From Shewanella sp. ANA-3 (lineage in GTDB: Bacteria; Pseudomonadota; Gammaproteobacteria; Enterobacterales; Shewanellaceae), in NCBI RefSeq assembly GCF_000203935.1, contig NC_008577.1, forward strand, positions 4,030,001 through 4,094,000: a stretch of DNA of 64,000 bases. The letters are read 5' to 3'. How positions within the stretch are numbered: position 1 is the stretch's first letter; the number at the start of each line of letters is the position of its first letter. The position numbers and the translations under genes were made by a program. Below, piece after piece: positions 52,707 to 62,600 of the stretch. A model generated the notes under the pieces. It did no database searches and was not told the DNA's origin. It saw nothing but the letters and a program-made list of their open reading frames with translations.

Positions 52707-54215
52707 ATGAAATCACAAGCGAAAAAATCACTCATTGCGCTAGCTATTGCGACTGGCTTAAGTGGCCAGGCATTTGCAGCCAGTCTCATTAACGACATCA
52801 GCGTTGAACAAACTGGCCAAGGTCAAGACACCTTAGTGGCGCAAACTGGGTTAATTAACGCTGCAGCAGTTACTCAAACGGGTAACGACCAAGTTGCCAC
52901 CGTATTACAAGACGGTGTGTGGCATGAAGCGCAAGTTAACTCAACGGGTGATGCCAACCATGTCACTGTGACTCAACAAACGGATTGGCATGTTGCATCA
53001 GTTAACGTCACTGGCAATAACAACGAAGCTGAAGTAGCGCAGGATGGTTTCTTCAACCAAAGCAGCAACGACATCACTGGTAACGACAACCTGGTTTCTG
53101 TGAACCAATTAGGTGAAGTGAACGAAAGCTACGTTGAAATCACTGGCAACGAAAACAGCGCCTTCGTAGAACAAGAAGGTGATGCTAACCTCGCAGTATT
53201 CCGCGTTCAAGGCGATAACAACGATGGCGACATCAAGCAATACGGTAGCAACAACCAAGCGGGTTTAATCGCACTCGACCTGACCGCTAACGTGGGCAAT
53301 AACAACGATGTATCGGTTGAACAGATTGGTAACAACAACTTTGGTGCGGCTAAAGGCATCGCGGGTAACGACAACAGCGTCGATATCTATCAAAAGGGTG
53401 AAAGCCATACTGGCTTCGTTTACGCCTTAGGGGGTAGCGAGAACGACATCACCATGAAACAAGAAGGCAGCAGCAACACAGCTTACCTGTCAATGACCAC
53501 GGGTGATGACAACAGCATCGATATCGCTCAAGACGGCAACCGTAACACTGTAGGCGATACTTTAGTTGCCGACATCCAAGGTAACGACAACGATATCACT
53601 ATCAAACAACGTGGCGACAGCAACGGTGCAGAGTTCCAAGTATGGGGCGATAGCAACGACGTTGACTTAAAACAACGTGGTGATGCTAACTTCGCAACCT
53701 TTGGTGCTTACGGTACTGACAACGATTTCGACTTATCTTCTAAGGGTGATAACAACGAACTGGTTGCCTTCGCAACAGGTGAAGACAACAGCATCGAAAT
53801 CAGCCAAGAAGGTGATACAAACTTCGCTTATGTGGATGCCGTGGGTAACGACAACGAAGTAGATGTTGAGCAAGATGGTGATCAAAACGAGACTATCATC
53901 AGTGTAACGGGTAACAACAACGCCGATGTGACTGCACTGCAACACCGTGGTGATTTGAACCTTATCGATTTAATCATCGAAGGTGATGAAAACTCAGCTC
54001 AAATCACTCAAGCGGGTAACGGTAACTGGGTAGGTGGCGATAGCGGCACTTCATTCGCTTCAAGCTCATTTGGCGTGCGTGGTGACAACAACAGCCTAAT
54101 GATTACCCAAACAGGCAATGACAACTTAGTTGTCGGTTCACAAGCTGGCAATAGCAACAGCATCAGCGTTAATCAAAGCGGTGATATGAACGTTGCAACT
54201 GTTGTTCAGTACTGA
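52707..54215 (+). CDS. csgA: large curlin (CsgA-like) amyloid subunit
   Basis: A 502-residue secreted fibre subunit, over three times the length of E. coli CsgA (151). After the signal peptide (cut near FAA-SL) come about 20 repeats of roughly 22-23 residues with consensus GNxNxVxIxQxGDxNxA. Examples are GNDNDITIKQRGDSNGAEF and GEDNSIEISQEGDTNFAYV. Each unit should form one beta-strand-turn-strand rung of an amyloid. Asp and Asn at the turns are unusually many, so the fibre should be acidic. AGGGAG precedes the ATG. csgE, csgF and csgG, needed for curli export, are not in the window. Confidence 0.88.
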   Translation: MKSQAKKSLIALAIATGLSGQAFAASLINDISVEQTGQGQDTLVAQTGLINAAAVTQTGNDQVATVLQDGVWHEAQVNSTGDANHVTVTQQTDWHVASVNVTGNNNEAEVAQDGFFNQSSNDITGNDNLVSVNQLGEVNESYVEITGNENSAFVEQEGDANLAVFRVQGDNNDGDIKQYGSNNQAGLIALDLTANVGNNNDVSVEQIGNNNFGAAKGIAGNDNSVDIYQKGESHTGFVYALGGSENDITMKQEGSSNTAYLSMTTGDDNSIDIAQDGNRNTVGDTLVADIQGNDNDITIKQRGDSNGAEFQVWGDSNDVDLKQRGDANFATFGAYGTDNDFDLSSKGDNNELVAFATGEDNSIEISQEGDTNFAYVDAVGNDNEVDVEQDGDQNETIISVTGNNNADVTALQHRGDLNLIDLIIEGDENSAQITQAGNGNWVGGDSGTSFASSSFGVRGDNNSLMITQTGNDNLVVGSQAGNSNSISVNQSGDMNVATVVQY

Positions 54216-54251
54216 TCTTTATCGATAGCCGTCTGCTGTAGACGGCTCAAT

Positions 54252-54284
54252 AAAAACGGGAACATGAATCATGTTCCCGTTTTT
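54252..54284. terminator. terminator of the curlin operon
   Basis: Arms AAAAACGGGAACATGA / TCATGTTCCCGTTTTT around one base, followed by ATTT. Very strong; flanked on the far side by the CsgD-like gene. Confidence 0.93.
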
Positions 54285-54360
54285 ATTTGCGTATAAAGTG
54301 CAAAAGTGAGTTAGCGCTTGTCGAATCTTGCCGATGTAAATCACCATCCCCGCTCACTCA

Positions 54361-54400
54361 CACCTCACCTCACCTCACCTCACCTCACCTCACCTCACCT
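54361..54400. repeat. pentanucleotide microsatellite (CACCT)8
   Basis: Eight exact copies of CACCT lie 15 bp after the stop of the CsgD-like gene. On the minus strand they read AGGTG. They are in the 3' flank, not in a coding or promoter position. Confidence 0.95.
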
Positions 54401-54415
54401 TAGTAAGCTTAAGGC

Positions 54416-55081
54416 TTAACTGCAAAACTCAAAATGGGTTTGATAAGTTTGCGCCCAACGTAATAGTTCAACGCGATTGCGAGACTGGGTCTTACGGAAA
54501 ATAGAGGAAATATGCGCCTTCACCGTATGCTCACTGATGCAGAGTCTATGGGCAATCTCCTTATTGCGCGCCCCACTTGAGACGAACTGAATAATGGTCC
54601 TCTCTCTGGAGGTAAGCGCTTGCAACATGGCGACGGTATCGGCGGGCATCTCATTTTGCCCATCCAACTTTTGCACCACACGGCGAAACATCTTACTGAG
54701 CAAGGTTCTATCGTACCAAAGCTCGTCGGCCACCATCTTACGCAGCCCCGTTAGCATCAAATCCATCCGCTGATCTGCAAATAACAGACCGCGGATCCCC
54801 AGCAGCATGGCTGACTCTTGGTCTAAGGAATTACGCTCGACTTGATACAAAGCGACGGGAACATGTGGCACAAGACGTGACGCTAAGAGTGGGATCCCTT
54901 TATTGTCTAAGGCCGCGCCCTTTTGGGCGATTAAACAGAAACTGCGCTGTCCTTTATCTAAATTTAACTCAGAAGCCTGTTTAACAATCCGTGTTTTTAA
55001 CCCGATAGATTCTGCCAGTATCGCCAAATGGCAAGGCGCTGCCACTTGATGCAGAAAAACTAACTCATTGATAGTACTCAA
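54416..55081 (-). CDS. csgD: CsgD-like LuxR-family regulator
   Basis: A 221-residue regulator. The start is TTG 55081 with GGGAGAAGAG upstream. Residues about 1-130 form an atypical receiver-like domain without clear phosphorylation site. Residues about 148-210 form a LuxR/FixJ helix-turn-helix: LTSRERTIIQFVSSGARNKE, IAHRLCISEHTVKAHISSIF. It matches CsgD, which activates curli and cellulose genes in E. coli. It lies beside the curlin operon, convergent with it. Confidence 0.88.
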   Translation of the reverse strand: MSTINELVFLHQVAAPCHLAILAESIGLKTRIVKQASELNLDKGQRSFCLIAQKGAALDNKGIPLLASRLVPHVPVALYQVERNSLDQESAMLLGIRGLLFADQRMDLMLTGLRKMVADELWYDRTLLSKMFRRVVQKLDGQNEMPADTVAMLQALTSRERTIIQFVSSGARNKEIAHRLCISEHTVKAHISSIFRKTQSRNRVELLRWAQTYQTHFEFCS

Positions 55082-55446
55082 TTTACTCTTCTCCCTGAAA
55101 AGTATTTCGTCTTTATTAGTCTAATATTGAACTTAAGCGTGCAAATGCACAAAAATACAATTAATTAACATAGCCCATTTTGACTAGTTACCGCATGAAT
55201 GCCATCACCCGAATGTACTAAATAATCACTCTTTTTTTATAGTAAGTTCGACTAACAGACCAAGGCTTTATCACTAAACAGTGATTAATCCTGAGGCTTA
55301 ACGACGGAACAATCAGGTTACACCTTAGTCTATAAAGCTCTCAATCGAAAGTTTAAACAAAAAATTAACAGAAAAAGATGACAATTTGAGGAATAAAAAT
55401 CCCCTCTAAGGAAGCCTTAGAGGGGATTTTTGGTAAGTGTTTGAGC
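55082..55446. other. upstream region of csgD
   Basis: 365 bp with no gene. It contains a dyad ATCACTaaacAGTGAT at 55270-55285, a possible operator for csgD, and the strong terminator of the yjdF gene. A T-rich stretch lies at 55233-55239. Confidence 0.5.
55395..55431 (-). terminator. terminator of yjdF
   Basis: 17 bp arms AAAAATCCCCTCTAAGG / CCTTAGAGGGGATTTTT with loop AAG. On the minus strand it ends in a T tract. Sits 16 bp after the yjdF stop. Confidence 0.94.
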
Positions 55447-56055
55447 CTAAGCCTGACCGATAAGTTTTGCGATTTGCTTATCCTGCACACGGGACAAACT
55501 GATTAGTGCGACAATGGCCCCAATCAAGGCCAAAAACATATCCGATTGGGTATCCCACACATAACCTTGAGTGCCTAAGAAGGCCTCAGCACCTTCGCCC
55601 GTCGCGGCGGCCACCCACCATTCAATCAGTTCGTAGAAGGCGCTGAAGGCCAACACAAAGCAAGTGACGAGAAAGGCACACCAGGCTCCAGGTTTAACGG
55701 CTTGATTACGTAACATAATCTCACGGGCTAACATGGCCGGAATAAAACCTTGGGCAAAATGCCCGACCTTGTCGTAGTTGTTACGCTCGGTCCCCATCCA
55801 CTGGGCAATCGTGTCGAACAGTGGCACTTCGGCATAGGTATAGTGCGCGCCAACAAACAACACACAGCAATGCACTAGCACCAAAAAATACACTAAGGGC
55901 GTCAGCGGAAAACGCTTGCGGGTAAAAAAGAGCAAGGGCACGGCCACTAATGCTGGCAGGGCTTCGAGCCACCAAGTGAATGGATCTGCGGGTTTTATCG
56001 CCGACCATATTAAAACTGAGAGGTAAATACCGCACCAAATGATTTTGTTATTCAA
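55447..56055 (-). CDS. yjdF: YjdF (DUF2238) inner-membrane protein
   Basis: A 202-residue membrane protein with about five to six helices, matching E. coli YjdF. Signature NYDKVGHFAQGFIPAMLARE and FYELIEWW, with GYVWDTQSDMFLALIGA near the end; the His, Glu and Asp residues suggest a metal-dependent or proton-linked membrane function. The start is TTG 56055 with AGGAAGG upstream. No role is established. Confidence 0.85.
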   Translation of the reverse strand: MNNKIIWCGIYLSVLIWSAIKPADPFTWWLEALPALVAVPLLFFTRKRFPLTPLVYFLVLVHCCVLFVGAHYTYAEVPLFDTIAQWMGTERNNYDKVGHFAQGFIPAMLAREIMLRNQAVKPGAWCAFLVTCFVLAFSAFYELIEWWVAAATGEGAEAFLGTQGYVWDTQSDMFLALIGAIVALISLSRVQDKQIAKLIGQA

Positions 56056-56210
56056 TGTTCCTTCCTCTTATGCGATATTGTTCTAATTCTAGAATATTAA
56101 CTTTAGCCATCTAGCCCTCCACAGTGAGCAAAAAAAGTGCTACTTTGGAAGGCCAAGGTTGTCAGCATATCACACAGAACTATTTCAATTAATTAGAGGG
56201 TACCCATATC

Positions 56211-57440
56211 ATGGCGAAACATTCGCTGGACAAGGATAAGATCAAGATCCTGTTGTTGGAAGGCGTCCACCAATCTGCGGTCGATGTATTTGAACGTGCT
56301 GGATACACCAATATCGAGTATCACAAAGCCTCCTTAGGTGATGAAGCCCTGCTCGAGTCCATCAAAGATGCTCACTTTGTTGGTATTCGTTCCCGTACCC
56401 AATTAACGGCTGAGGTATTGAAGCGTGCCGAAAAACTGATTGCGATTGGTTGTTTCTGTATCGGTACTAACCAAGTGGATCTGGCGACCGCCGAATTACT
56501 CGGTATCCCAGTATTTAACGCACCATTCTCTAATACCCGCAGCGTGGCTGAACTGGTATTAGGCGAAATCATCATGCTGATGCGCGGCATTCCTGAACGT
56601 AATGCTATCGCCCACCGTGGTGGCTGGATGAAGACGGCCGCCGGCAGTTACGAAGTCCGTGGCAAAACCTTAGGTGTGATAGGTTATGGTCATATCGGTA
56701 CACAGCTCGGGATCCTAGCTGAAACCTTAGGCATGCGCGTGGTGTTTTTCGATATCGAAGACAAACTGCCATTAGGCAATGCCCAGCAAATCCATTCGAT
56801 GGAACAATTACTGGCACAGTCCGATGTGATCAGTTTGCACGTCCCTGAGACGGCGCAAACCAAAGATATGATCAGCACCGCCGAATTTGCCGCCATGCGT
56901 AAAGGCAGCATCTTTATCAACGCCTCACGCGGCACTGTGGTCGATATCGATGCCCTAACGGTTGCCCTTAAAGAGCGTCACCTTGCGGGCGCGGCCATCG
57001 ACGTATTCCCCGTCGAGCCACAATCGAATGATGATGAATTTATCAGCCCATTACGTGGTTTAGATAACGTACTGCTGACTCCGCACGTGGGTGGCAGTAC
57101 TGCCGAAGCCCAAGAAAACATCGGTATCGAAGTTGCCGGTAAGTTAGCTAAATACTCTGACAACGGTTCGACCGTATCTGCGGTTAACTTCCCTGAAGTG
57201 TCGCTGCCAATGCACAAAGGCATTTCGCGCTTACTGCACATTCACCAAAACCGTCCTGGCGTGCTAATCAAAATCAACAAAGCCTTCTCTGAAAAAGGCA
57301 TCAACATTGCCGCTCAGTACCTGCAAACCACTGCAGAAATCGGTTATGTGGTGATGGAAGTCGATACTCACCAAGCCGAAGAGGCACTGGTTGAACTTAA
57401 GGCCATTGAAGGCACACTGCGCACCCGCGTATTGTTCTAA
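56211..57440 (+). CDS. serA: D-3-phosphoglycerate dehydrogenase
   Basis: A 409-residue NAD-dependent enzyme for the first step of serine synthesis. Marks: FVGIRSRTQL, FCIGTNQVDL, GVIGYGHIGTQLG (NAD motif), INASRGTVVD, LTPHVGGSTAEAQENIG with the catalytic His, and a C-terminal ACT domain (HQNRPGVLIKINKAFSEKG) for serine feedback. GAGGG precedes the ATG. It is monocistronic, with a hairpin after it. Confidence 0.97.
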   Translation: MAKHSLDKDKIKILLLEGVHQSAVDVFERAGYTNIEYHKASLGDEALLESIKDAHFVGIRSRTQLTAEVLKRAEKLIAIGCFCIGTNQVDLATAELLGIPVFNAPFSNTRSVAELVLGEIIMLMRGIPERNAIAHRGGWMKTAAGSYEVRGKTLGVIGYGHIGTQLGILAETLGMRVVFFDIEDKLPLGNAQQIHSMEQLLAQSDVISLHVPETAQTKDMISTAEFAAMRKGSIFINASRGTVVDIDALTVALKERHLAGAAIDVFPVEPQSNDDEFISPLRGLDNVLLTPHVGGSTAEAQENIGIEVAGKLAKYSDNGSTVSAVNFPEVSLPMHKGISRLLHIHQNRPGVLIKINKAFSEKGINIAAQYLQTTAEIGYVVMEVDTHQAEEALVELKAIEGTLRTRVLF

Positions 57441-57469
57441 TGCTTTAAGCACTCAGCTTGAGTGAATTT

Positions 57470-57507
57470 ATAAGGCGCACATTTCATTCAAGATATGTGC
57501 GCCTTAT
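57470..57507 (+). terminator. hairpin after serA
   Basis: ATAAGGCGCACAT / ATGTGCGCCTTAT with a 12 nt loop, then GCTTTT. A moderate terminator 30 bp after the serA stop. Confidence 0.75.
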
Positions 57508-57577
57508 GCTTTTGAGCGCCGCTTAATTCCGCTACAATCTAGCCTCTTGCATCGTCTTCATTTTCAGGATCTCCGCT

Positions 57578-58534
57578 ATGACTATTGCAGTTTCGACACC
57601 CACTTGGGATCTGGACGCCTCCATGCATCCACTTGTGCTCGCCAACCTATCCCACCTCGGCCTCATCAAAGTAGTCGGTGAACAGGGGCGCAGTTTTATC
57701 CATGGCCAAGTGACTACGGACATTAGCTCACTCGAAGCCAACCAATGGCGCTGGGGCGCACATTGCGATCCTAAGGGTAAGATGATCGCCAGCTTCCGCA
57801 CCTTTGCTATCCAAGAGGCGCTGTTGATGCTGCTGCCAAGGGAGACTATCGAGGTCGATCTGCCGCAACTGCAAAAATATGCGGTGTTTAGCAAGGCAAC
57901 CCTGACCAATGCGACGGCAGAGTGGACTTTACTCGGCGTAGCAGGCGAACAAGCAACACAATTTGTGACCCAACACTTTGGGGAAATCACTGAAGAACTG
58001 ACGCTGGTCGAACATGGCGCCATTTTAAAGGATGCGGATCGTTTTATTCTGGTTCTGCAGCCAGAGGCGGCAACTACCTTAGTGGGCGAGCACACAGTGT
58101 TTGATGCCAGCGCTTGGCAAGCCTTAGAAATTACAGCAGGCTACCCTAACCTAGCGCCAAGCCATGCTAATCAATATGTGCCGCAGATGTGTAACCTACA
58201 GGCTATCAACGGCATCAGTTTTAACAAAGGCTGCTACATGGGCCAAGAAACTGTGGCTCGGATGAAATACCGTGGCGGTAACAAGCGCGCGCTCTATATT
58301 CTCCACGGCACGACTTCCTCAGACATCAATTTGGAAAGTGCTCTCGAGATCGAATTGGAAGATGGCTATCGCAAGGGCGGGCAAATTATTGAGTTCGTAC
58401 AGCGTGGTAATCAAGTACTGCTCACCGCTGTGCTGGCAAACGATACCGCGAACGATGCCAAGCTGCGCTTTGCCGACGATGAGCAATCCAGCTTACACAT
58501 TAAAGCATTACCCTACTCGCTCGAAGAAGCCTAG
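57578..58534 (+). CDS. ygfZ: folate-binding tRNA-modifying protein YgfZ
   Basis: A 318-residue GcvT-like protein. The K-G-C-Y-x-G-Q-E motif (NKGCYMGQETVARMKYRGG) with the essential Cys is present. N-terminal IHGQVTTDISSL and CDPKGKMIASFR match the folate-binding fold. YgfZ helps make or repair Fe-S clusters, including those of MiaB. AGGA lies ahead of the ATG. Confidence 0.95.
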   Translation: MTIAVSTPTWDLDASMHPLVLANLSHLGLIKVVGEQGRSFIHGQVTTDISSLEANQWRWGAHCDPKGKMIASFRTFAIQEALLMLLPRETIEVDLPQLQKYAVFSKATLTNATAEWTLLGVAGEQATQFVTQHFGEITEELTLVEHGAILKDADRFILVLQPEAATTLVGEHTVFDASAWQALEITAGYPNLAPSHANQYVPQMCNLQAINGISFNKGCYMGQETVARMKYRGGNKRALYILHGTTSSDINLESALEIELEDGYRKGGQIIEFVQRGNQVLLTAVLANDTANDAKLRFADDEQSSLHIKALPYSLEEA

Positions 58535-58555
58535 CTTCTAAACGAGTCGTATTGA

Positions 58556-58578
58556 AAAAGGCGCCCTAGGCGCCTTTT
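58556..58578. terminator. bidirectional terminator
   Basis: AAAAGGCGCC / GGCGCCTTTT around CTA, between ygfZ and the convergent HD-GYP gene. Confidence 0.9.
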
Positions 58579-58582
58579 GCTT

Positions 58583-59599
58583 TTAATGCTCGATATAAGT
58601 ATCTCGAATCGCCACCACCTCGGGCAGAATTTGCTTAAATTCCTCCACCAGCTTAGGGTCAAAGTGTTTGCCCGCTTGGCTTTCGAGTAACTCGACCGTG
58701 GCTTCGATTGTCCAAGGCTCCTTATAAGGACGGCGCGAAGTCAGGGCGTCGAAGACATCCGCAATCGCCACAATCCGGCCTTCAATCGGAATATTTTCCC
58801 CTGACAAACCATTAGGATAACCAGAACCGTCCCATTTCTCATGGTGGGTCAAGGCGATGCGCCGCGCCATTTGCAGCAGTGGATCGCCATGTTCGCCAAT
58901 GATCTCTGCACCAATGGCAGCATGTTGTTGCATGATTTCCCACTCATCGGCATCAAGCTTACCGGGCTTTTTCAGCACCGCATCGGGCGTGCCGATTTTC
59001 CCTATGTCATGCATGGGCGCCGCGTTATACAACAGCTCGCAGAAGGTGCTAGGCAAGCCCAGTTTAACGGCCAGCATCCGTGCATAGTGGCTCATACGCA
59101 CAACGTGCAGGCCCGTTTCGTTGTCTTTGTATTCGGCGGCGCGACCTAAGCGGCGGATAATTTCGAAGCGAGTTTCTTCTAGCTCTTGGGTGCGTTCTTT
59201 GACTTGTTGTTCTAGCAGGCGTTTTTGATCGTATAGCGCCAGATGGGTTCGCACCCGTGCTTTTACCACGGGAGCACTCACAGGCTTAGTGATGTAATCG
59301 ACGGCGCCGAGTTCAAACCCTTGAGTCTCGTCGGCCACCTCAGACAAGGCGGTCACAAAAATCACCGGAATATGGCAAGTTAAAGGCTCCTGCTTAAGCA
59401 GCTTACAGACTTCATAGCCGTTCATGCCAGGCATCATTACGTCGAGTAAAATCAAATCCGGCAGGGTTTTGGCGACAAGGGCGAGCGCTCTTGGTCCATC
59501 AATCGCCACCTTGACCTTATAATCCTCACCGAGTATGCCCACTAAAATATCGATATTTTCCGGTGTATCATCGACGACCAATATTGTTGCCTTATCCAT
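58583..59599 (-). CDS. HD-GYP response regulator (RpfG-type c-di-GMP phosphodiesterase)
   Basis: A 338-residue two-domain protein. The receiver (about 1-120) has ILVVDDTPENID, the phospho-Asp in LLDVMMPGMNGYEV and FVTALSE and YITKPV. A helical linker (LEQQVKERTQELEETRFEII) leads to the HD-GYP domain: HVVRMSHYARML, MHDIGKIGTPD, and the signature HHEKWDGSGYPNGLSG. This motif set predicts c-di-GMP phosphodiesterase activity. ATG 59599 (MDKATILVVDD) is preferred over TTG 59638. It sits 62 bp after the hybrid kinase, so the two form a two-component operon. Confidence 0.9.
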   Translation of the reverse strand: MDKATILVVDDTPENIDILVGILGEDYKVKVAIDGPRALALVAKTLPDLILLDVMMPGMNGYEVCKLLKQEPLTCHIPVIFVTALSEVADETQGFELGAVDYITKPVSAPVVKARVRTHLALYDQKRLLEQQVKERTQELEETRFEIIRRLGRAAEYKDNETGLHVVRMSHYARMLAVKLGLPSTFCELLYNAAPMHDIGKIGTPDAVLKKPGKLDADEWEIMQQHAAIGAEIIGEHGDPLLQMARRIALTHHEKWDGSGYPNGLSGENIPIEGRIVAIADVFDALTSRRPYKEPWTIEATVELLESQAGKHFDPKLVEEFKQILPEVVAIRDTYIEH

Positions 59600-59661
59600 C
59601 AACACTTTCACCTTATCCTGTGGCTTATCAATGGCCAATACCGCACTCTCTTGACCGGTTT

Positions 59662-62600
59662 TTAGGTTAATTCCGCAAGCACTTCATCAATCAAATCCAC
59701 TGCTTCATCAAACTGATACTGATTAATCATAGTCAGGGCTGGGCTGAGCTGCAGCCATAACTTGCTACTCACCTGAGGTTTTAACGCATCGATTTGCGCC
59801 ACCGCATCTGAGTCAGCATCCTCTAGGCTTTGTCGCAGCTGTTTTAAGGCGGTGACTAGCGCCTCTGGCGAGAGTTGTTCGCTCGTCGATGTAGTCGACT
59901 CCTCAAACTGCGGCTTGACCCGCTCAATGGCATCACAAATCGACGCCACTAGCGCTTGGATTTGGTCTAACTCAGTTTGGTATTCGCTCTTCTCACTTAA
60001 GTGCAACTCTAGTTGGCGGGCTAATTCCACCAGCTTGCTAGAGCTTAAGTTACCCGCGAGCCCCTTCAAGGTATGCGCCATCCGCACGGCATCGTCACGT
60101 TTGTCATTGGCGAGCGCTTTATTGATGAGATCCACCACATTACGCTGACTGGTAACGAAACGATCGAAGCTCCTTTGATACAAACGGGTAGAGTTTTGAA
60201 CTAATTGTAAGCCCCTATCGATATCCAGCTCAGGATGCTCGGGCCATTTCACCACAGATTCAGAATCTAAGTTGATCGGTTTAACTGGAATATCAACCAG
60301 TTGACTCGGTTCTGTGTTATCGACCAGCGACGCGCTGCCACCTAAGTATTTCAACAGGGTTTGATACAGTAGGTTGACCTCAATCGGCTTAGCGATATGG
60401 TCGTTCATCCCCGCTCTTAAACACATTTCCTTATCGCCAGCCATCGCATTTGCTGTCATCGCGACCACGGGCAGCTCGGTGAGTTCGGGCCGCTTTCTAA
60501 GAGCCTGCGTGGCCTGATAACCGTCCATCACTGGCATTTGGCAGTCCATCAACACCAGATCGAAGCTCTGCTGCTCCAGCTTATCGAGCGCTATCTGGCC
60601 GTTAGTGGCAATGGATAAGATAATCCCCACCTGCTCTAAAAACTCGGTGGCCACCTCAAGGTTCATCTCATTGTCTTCAACCAAGAGGATGCGCTTACCC
60701 TTAAGCGGCAATAACAGTTTAGGATCGATGCTCTCGCTCTGGCGTCTCACGGGGAGAACTCCCGCCCGACCGAGGGAATTTATAATGCCGTCGAGCAACC
60801 TAGATGCACTAATGGGTTTACTGATATATCCGGCCAAGCCAAGTTCTTCAATTTGGCTTAAGAAGTCTTGGTTTGCATGGGCCGACACCATCAAGATCCG
60901 CGGTGCCTTCTTCGCCTGTTGCTTGATTTGTTTAGCCGTTTCTATGCCATCGAGGTTCGGCATCTTCCAGTCGATTAAGGCAACGGCATATTCCTGCTGA
61001 ATACAGCGGGTCACAGCCTCTTCGCCGGAGCGCACAGTATCCACCCTAAAGCCCATGCTTTCTAAGGTGGTGCGCATAATGTCGCGGGCGGTGGCATTGT
61101 CATCGGCAACCAGAATCGGCATGCCTTCAAGCTCTTGGGCGACCGTTAGCTTTTGACCGCTGGAAATCTGCAACTTAACGGTAAAATAGAAGGTACTGCC
61201 GTGGCCGAACTGACTTTCAACCCCAATGGTGCCGCCCATCAGTTCGACGAGCTGTTTACAAATCGCCAACCCTAAGCCCGTACCGCCGTACTTGCGTGTT
61301 GTAGAGGTATCGGCCTGACTGAAGGATTTAAACAGTTTGGCCTGCTGATCTGCGGTTAAACCAATACCGCTGTCGCGCACACTAAAGCGCAGCACCACAT
61401 CGTCATTTTGCTGCTCAACCAAGTTGAGCGATAACAAGACTTCACCGCGCTCGGTAAACTTAATCGCGTTGTTCATCAAGTTGATCAGCACTTGCCCTAA
61501 ACGCAGCGAGTCACCAAATAAGTGCCTAGGCACATTGGGCGCCACCGCAAACAGCAGTTCAAGCTGTTTATGGGCCGCCTTCTCGGAGAACATATCGCTG
61601 AGATCTTCGAGCATAGTATCGAGCTGGAAGGGCACAGATTCGATATCTAACTTGCCGGCTTCAATTTTAGAGAAGTCGAGGATGTCGTTAATGATGGAGA
61701 GTAAGGATTTTGAGGCGCGCTCAATTTTCTCCACATAGTTCTTCTGCTTCTTATCCAGCGCTGTCTGCAAACAAAGTTGCGACATACCGATAATGGCATT
61801 CATCGGCGTGCGGATTTCATGGGACATATTCGCGAGGAAATCGCCCTTAGCCTTACTCGCCGCATCCGCCTCCTCTTTCGCCACTAACAGTTCGTCAGAT
61901 AAGAGTTTCAGCTCTGTCATATCGACCATACTGACCACGGCCGATTCGAACTGCTTCTGGCTATCAAACAGTGCCGACACATTGACCGTCATCCACAGTG
62001 GCTCACCATTGGGGCGAATAAAGCTACGTTCACCGCGATAGTGGTCGACTTTACCTTCGGCCAATTCTCTAAACTGAGCCTTAGCGGTTTCTTTATCCTG
62101 CAGGCTCAAGACATCGAAAATTGGCACACCGCAGAGTGACTCACGGGTCTGGCCCATGTCTTCGCAATATTGGTCGTTACAGTCGAGGATCACGCCTTTG
62201 GCATCGACGTTCACAATGCCAATGGTCGAGCCATCAAATAGCGCCTTAAAGTGCGCCTCGCTAACTGCCAACTCTTCTTCAATGGCTTTACGCTCGGTAA
62301 TATCCATCACGTAGCCATTCCAAATAATGGCGCCATCATCGTTGTAGTGACCGCTCGCTCCCGCCTCCATCCAGCGAATACTGCCGTTAGGATGGCGATA
62401 ACGGAACTCACGCACCCATTGCAACTTGTCCTCACTCTTACCCGCTAAGGCACGCACCACCTCGGGGCGTTCCTCATCAAAAATCCGCTCGGCAATGATA
62501 TTAAAGTCTTTCAGTAAATCTTCGCGGTGTAAGCCCAGCATATGGAATGCCGCGCCGGAGAGGAAAGTAAAGGTATGATCCGCAGGAGAAACCCAGCGCA

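Noticed and set aside
52707..54215. DNA tandem repeat independent of coding
   Set aside because: The periodicity is explained by the curlin protein repeats.
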